This document shows, in pieces, positions 7,540 to 7,918 of a stretch of DNA of 7,918 nt. The notes below the pieces were generated by a model. The model worked only from the letters and a program-made list of their open reading frames with translations. It ran no database searches and had not been told where the DNA came from. Positions within the stretch are counted from its first letter, which is position 1, and the number at the start of each line of letters is the position of its first letter. Made by a program: the position numbers and the translations under genes. The stretch is from NCBI GenBank assembly GCA_019307645.1, contig JAFDJF010000082.1:1-7918 (forward strand), written 5' to 3'. The DNA is from Deltaproteobacteria bacterium (lineage in GTDB: Bacteria; Desulfobacterota; DSM-4660; Desulfatiglandales; Desulfatiglandaceae).

Positions 7540-7544
7540 ATTCT
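7540..7544. repeat. Target-site duplication, left copy (ATTCT)
   Basis: ATTCT immediately precedes the left inverted terminus of the MITE-like element and is repeated exactly at 7776-7780 after the right terminus. This is the expected footprint of a transposition event. Confidence 0.65.
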
Positions 7545-7584
7545 GAGACCTTTGAAAAACGCTCCCTTTTGCACCAACTCGGCG

Positions 7585-7611
7585 CCTGCCTGTGCGTTGC
7601 ACGCAGACAGG
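7585..7611 (-). repeat. Hairpin inside the MITE-like element
   Basis: TGCGT (7593-7597) pairs with ACGCA (7601-7605) around a 3-nt loop. CCTGCC (7585-7590) pairs with GACAGG (7606-7611), with one C-A mismatch that becomes G-U in the - strand transcript, and a 2-nt bulge lies between the two stems. About 11 pairs in total. Confidence 0.6.
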
Positions 7612-7614
7612 TCA

Positions 7615-7707
7615 GACTCAAATTTTAATCCTCGAAATACCCAATGTATTCCTGTTTACCCCGTTAAATGCACCTCCTATTTAACTGGGGCGGCTAAAAT
7701 TTGAGTC
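7615..7707. repeat. Nested palindrome in the MITE-like element
   Basis: GACTCAAATTTTA (7615-7627) and TAAAATTTGAGTC (7695-7707) are perfect 13-bp inverse copies. Between them CCCCGTTAAAT (7659-7669) pairs with ATTTAACTGGGG (7679-7690) with one bulge, leaving a 9-nt loop. On the - strand that loop reads AGGAGGTGC, which contains a textbook Shine-Dalgarno core, but no start codon follows at a usable distance. Confidence 0.7.
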
Positions 7708-7775
7708 TTTCCCCGCTCAAAGTCCGGGATCTTCGACTTGATTTGGCACAAATTTGAGCATTTTTCAAAGGTCTC

Positions 7776-7780
7776 ATTCT
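7776..7780. repeat. Target-site duplication, right copy (ATTCT)
   Basis: Exact repeat of 7540-7544, directly abutting the right inverted terminus. The next bases (ATATGG) differ from the sequence left of the element, so the duplication is limited to 5 bp. Confidence 0.65.
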
Positions 7781-7786
7781 ATATGG

Positions 7787-7882
7787 GATTCTGTTGATTC
7801 AACTAATCAAGTCGAAAACAGGCCCGCATAAATAAAACTGAACTCAACAGTTTTACCCCGAACAATGCAAGCCAACAGAATC
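7787..7882 (-). other. Inverted-repeat-bounded spacer next to the right-hand partial gene
   Basis: GATTCTGTTG (7787-7796) and CAACAGAATC (7873-7882) are perfect inverse copies enclosing about 76 nt, and the right copy overlaps the stop codon of the partial gene at the window edge. A - strand transcript could close a 10-bp stem around an inner hairpin (7834-7854). This may be the folded 3' end of that transcript or a small RNA. I cannot assign an RNA family. Confidence 0.4.
7834..7854 (-). terminator. Candidate intrinsic terminator after the right-hand partial gene
   Basis: On the - strand AAAACTG (7854-7848) and CAGTTTT (7840-7834) form a perfect 7-bp stem around a 7-nt loop. The 3' arm ends in four T and continues ATTTAT. 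The stem is AT-rich, so the terminator would be weak. It lies 27 nt after the TGA at 7881-7883, a reasonable place for a 3' end. Confidence 0.4.
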
Positions 7883-7918
7883 ATTTGTCATCTTCCACCT
7901 CACAAACATCTCGTTTAG
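7881..7918 (-). CDS. Last codons of a - strand gene running off the window (partial)
   Basis: One - strand frame gives KRDVCEVEDDK and then TGA (7883-7881). The charged, acidic ending and its position upstream of rny on the same strand fit the C-terminus of a neighbouring gene. In delta-type genomes the gene before rny is often zapA, but 11 residues cannot show that. A competing frame stays open to about 7857 (ending VGLHCSG), so the choice of frame is tentative. Confidence 0.3.
   Translation of the reverse strand, partial: KRDVCEVEDDK

Larger units (their letters stand above)
7189..7544 (-). other. Gene-free leader region upstream of rny
   Basis: This 356-bp stretch has no convincing gene. 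Transcribed toward rny it is pyrimidine-rich over about 7338-7400, including seven consecutive C (complement of 7394-7400), and it carries T-runs near 7310-7317. In related genomes a 6S RNA gene can lie upstream of rny, so I looked for a long self-complementary rod on this strand and did not find one. No promoter with good hexamers and spacing could be picked with confidence. Only short - strand frames occur, for example one ending MVISNWQDEED. Confidence 0.45.
7545..7775. mobile_element. 231-bp MITE-like non-autonomous element
   Basis: The ends are GAGACCTTTGAAAAACGCTC (7545-7564) and its inverse at 7756-7775, differing at one base (C7560 opposite A7760). Weaker pairing continues inward to about 36 bp (29 of 36 positions match: 7545-7580 with 7740-7775). 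Both sides carry the same 5-bp repeat ATTCT (7540-7544 and 7776-7780). No open frame of useful length is inside, so it would need a transposase in trans. The interior is packed with nested hairpins (7585-7611, 7615-7707). I recognise the architecture but cannot name the parent transposon family from sequence alone. It lies about 356 bp upstream of the rny start and may separate rny from its ancestral upstream neighbours. Confidence 0.8.

Noticed and set aside
7413..7628. 71-codon + strand frame crossing the left end of the MITE-like element.
   Set aside because: It spans the insertion junction, has no ribosome binding site, and its composition looks like spacer. It arose by joining unrelated sequence.
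7545..7775. Mismatches in the element's stems look more often G-U compatible on the - strand than on the + strand.
   Set aside because: The count is small and becomes nearly even when slightly longer alignments are used, so it does not establish a functional RNA strand.

Overview
The window looks like chromosomal DNA of moderate GC from an anaerobic, delta-type proteobacterium (Desulfobacterota-like). I infer this from the gene set (a Gld-type ABC cassette with DUF4340, next to RNase Y) and from the style of the spacers, which are rich in short repeats. No taxonomic marker is present, so the assignment is tentative.

Left part (1-5372, + strand): after the 3' end of an unrecognised gene come four genes forming a probable envelope ABC-2 system. 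They are an ATPase of the GldA type (225-1172), a six-helix permease of the GldF type (1174-1878), a large membrane-anchored GldG-type auxiliary protein (1953-4163), and a DUF4340 protein with an N-terminal membrane anchor (4395-5372). The first three are tightly packed. The fourth follows a 231-bp spacer with no obvious terminator. A near-consensus sigma70-type promoter (TTGACA, 17 nt, TATATT) lies inside the end of the upstream gene. ATPase and permease would form the membrane engine; the GldG and DUF4340 proteins would sit mostly outside the cytoplasmic membrane as partners. In Flavobacterium this ABC set is linked to gliding, but outside Bacteroidetes its substrate is unknown.

Middle (5373-5619): a convergent spacer holding stem-loops and two inverted copies of a heptad repeat family (TGTAACT followed by GGTTCAN units). 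A third copy lies upstream of the DUF4340 gene, so that gene is bracketed by the repeats.

Right part (5620-7188, - strand): a complete rny gene (RNase Y: membrane anchor, coiled coil, KH domain, HD domain), the membrane-bound endoribonuclease that initiates mRNA decay in many bacteria. Its 5' side is a long gene-free region (7189-7880) with a pyrimidine-rich leader, a small hairpin, a 231-bp MITE-like element with terminal inverted repeats and a perfect 5-bp target duplication, and a structured stretch next to the last codons of another - strand gene that runs off the window end.

Nothing here is a clearly new defence or mobile system. The most interesting items are the poorly understood Gld/DUF4340 cassette with its internal domain duplications, the non-autonomous element upstream of rny, and the heptad repeat family.
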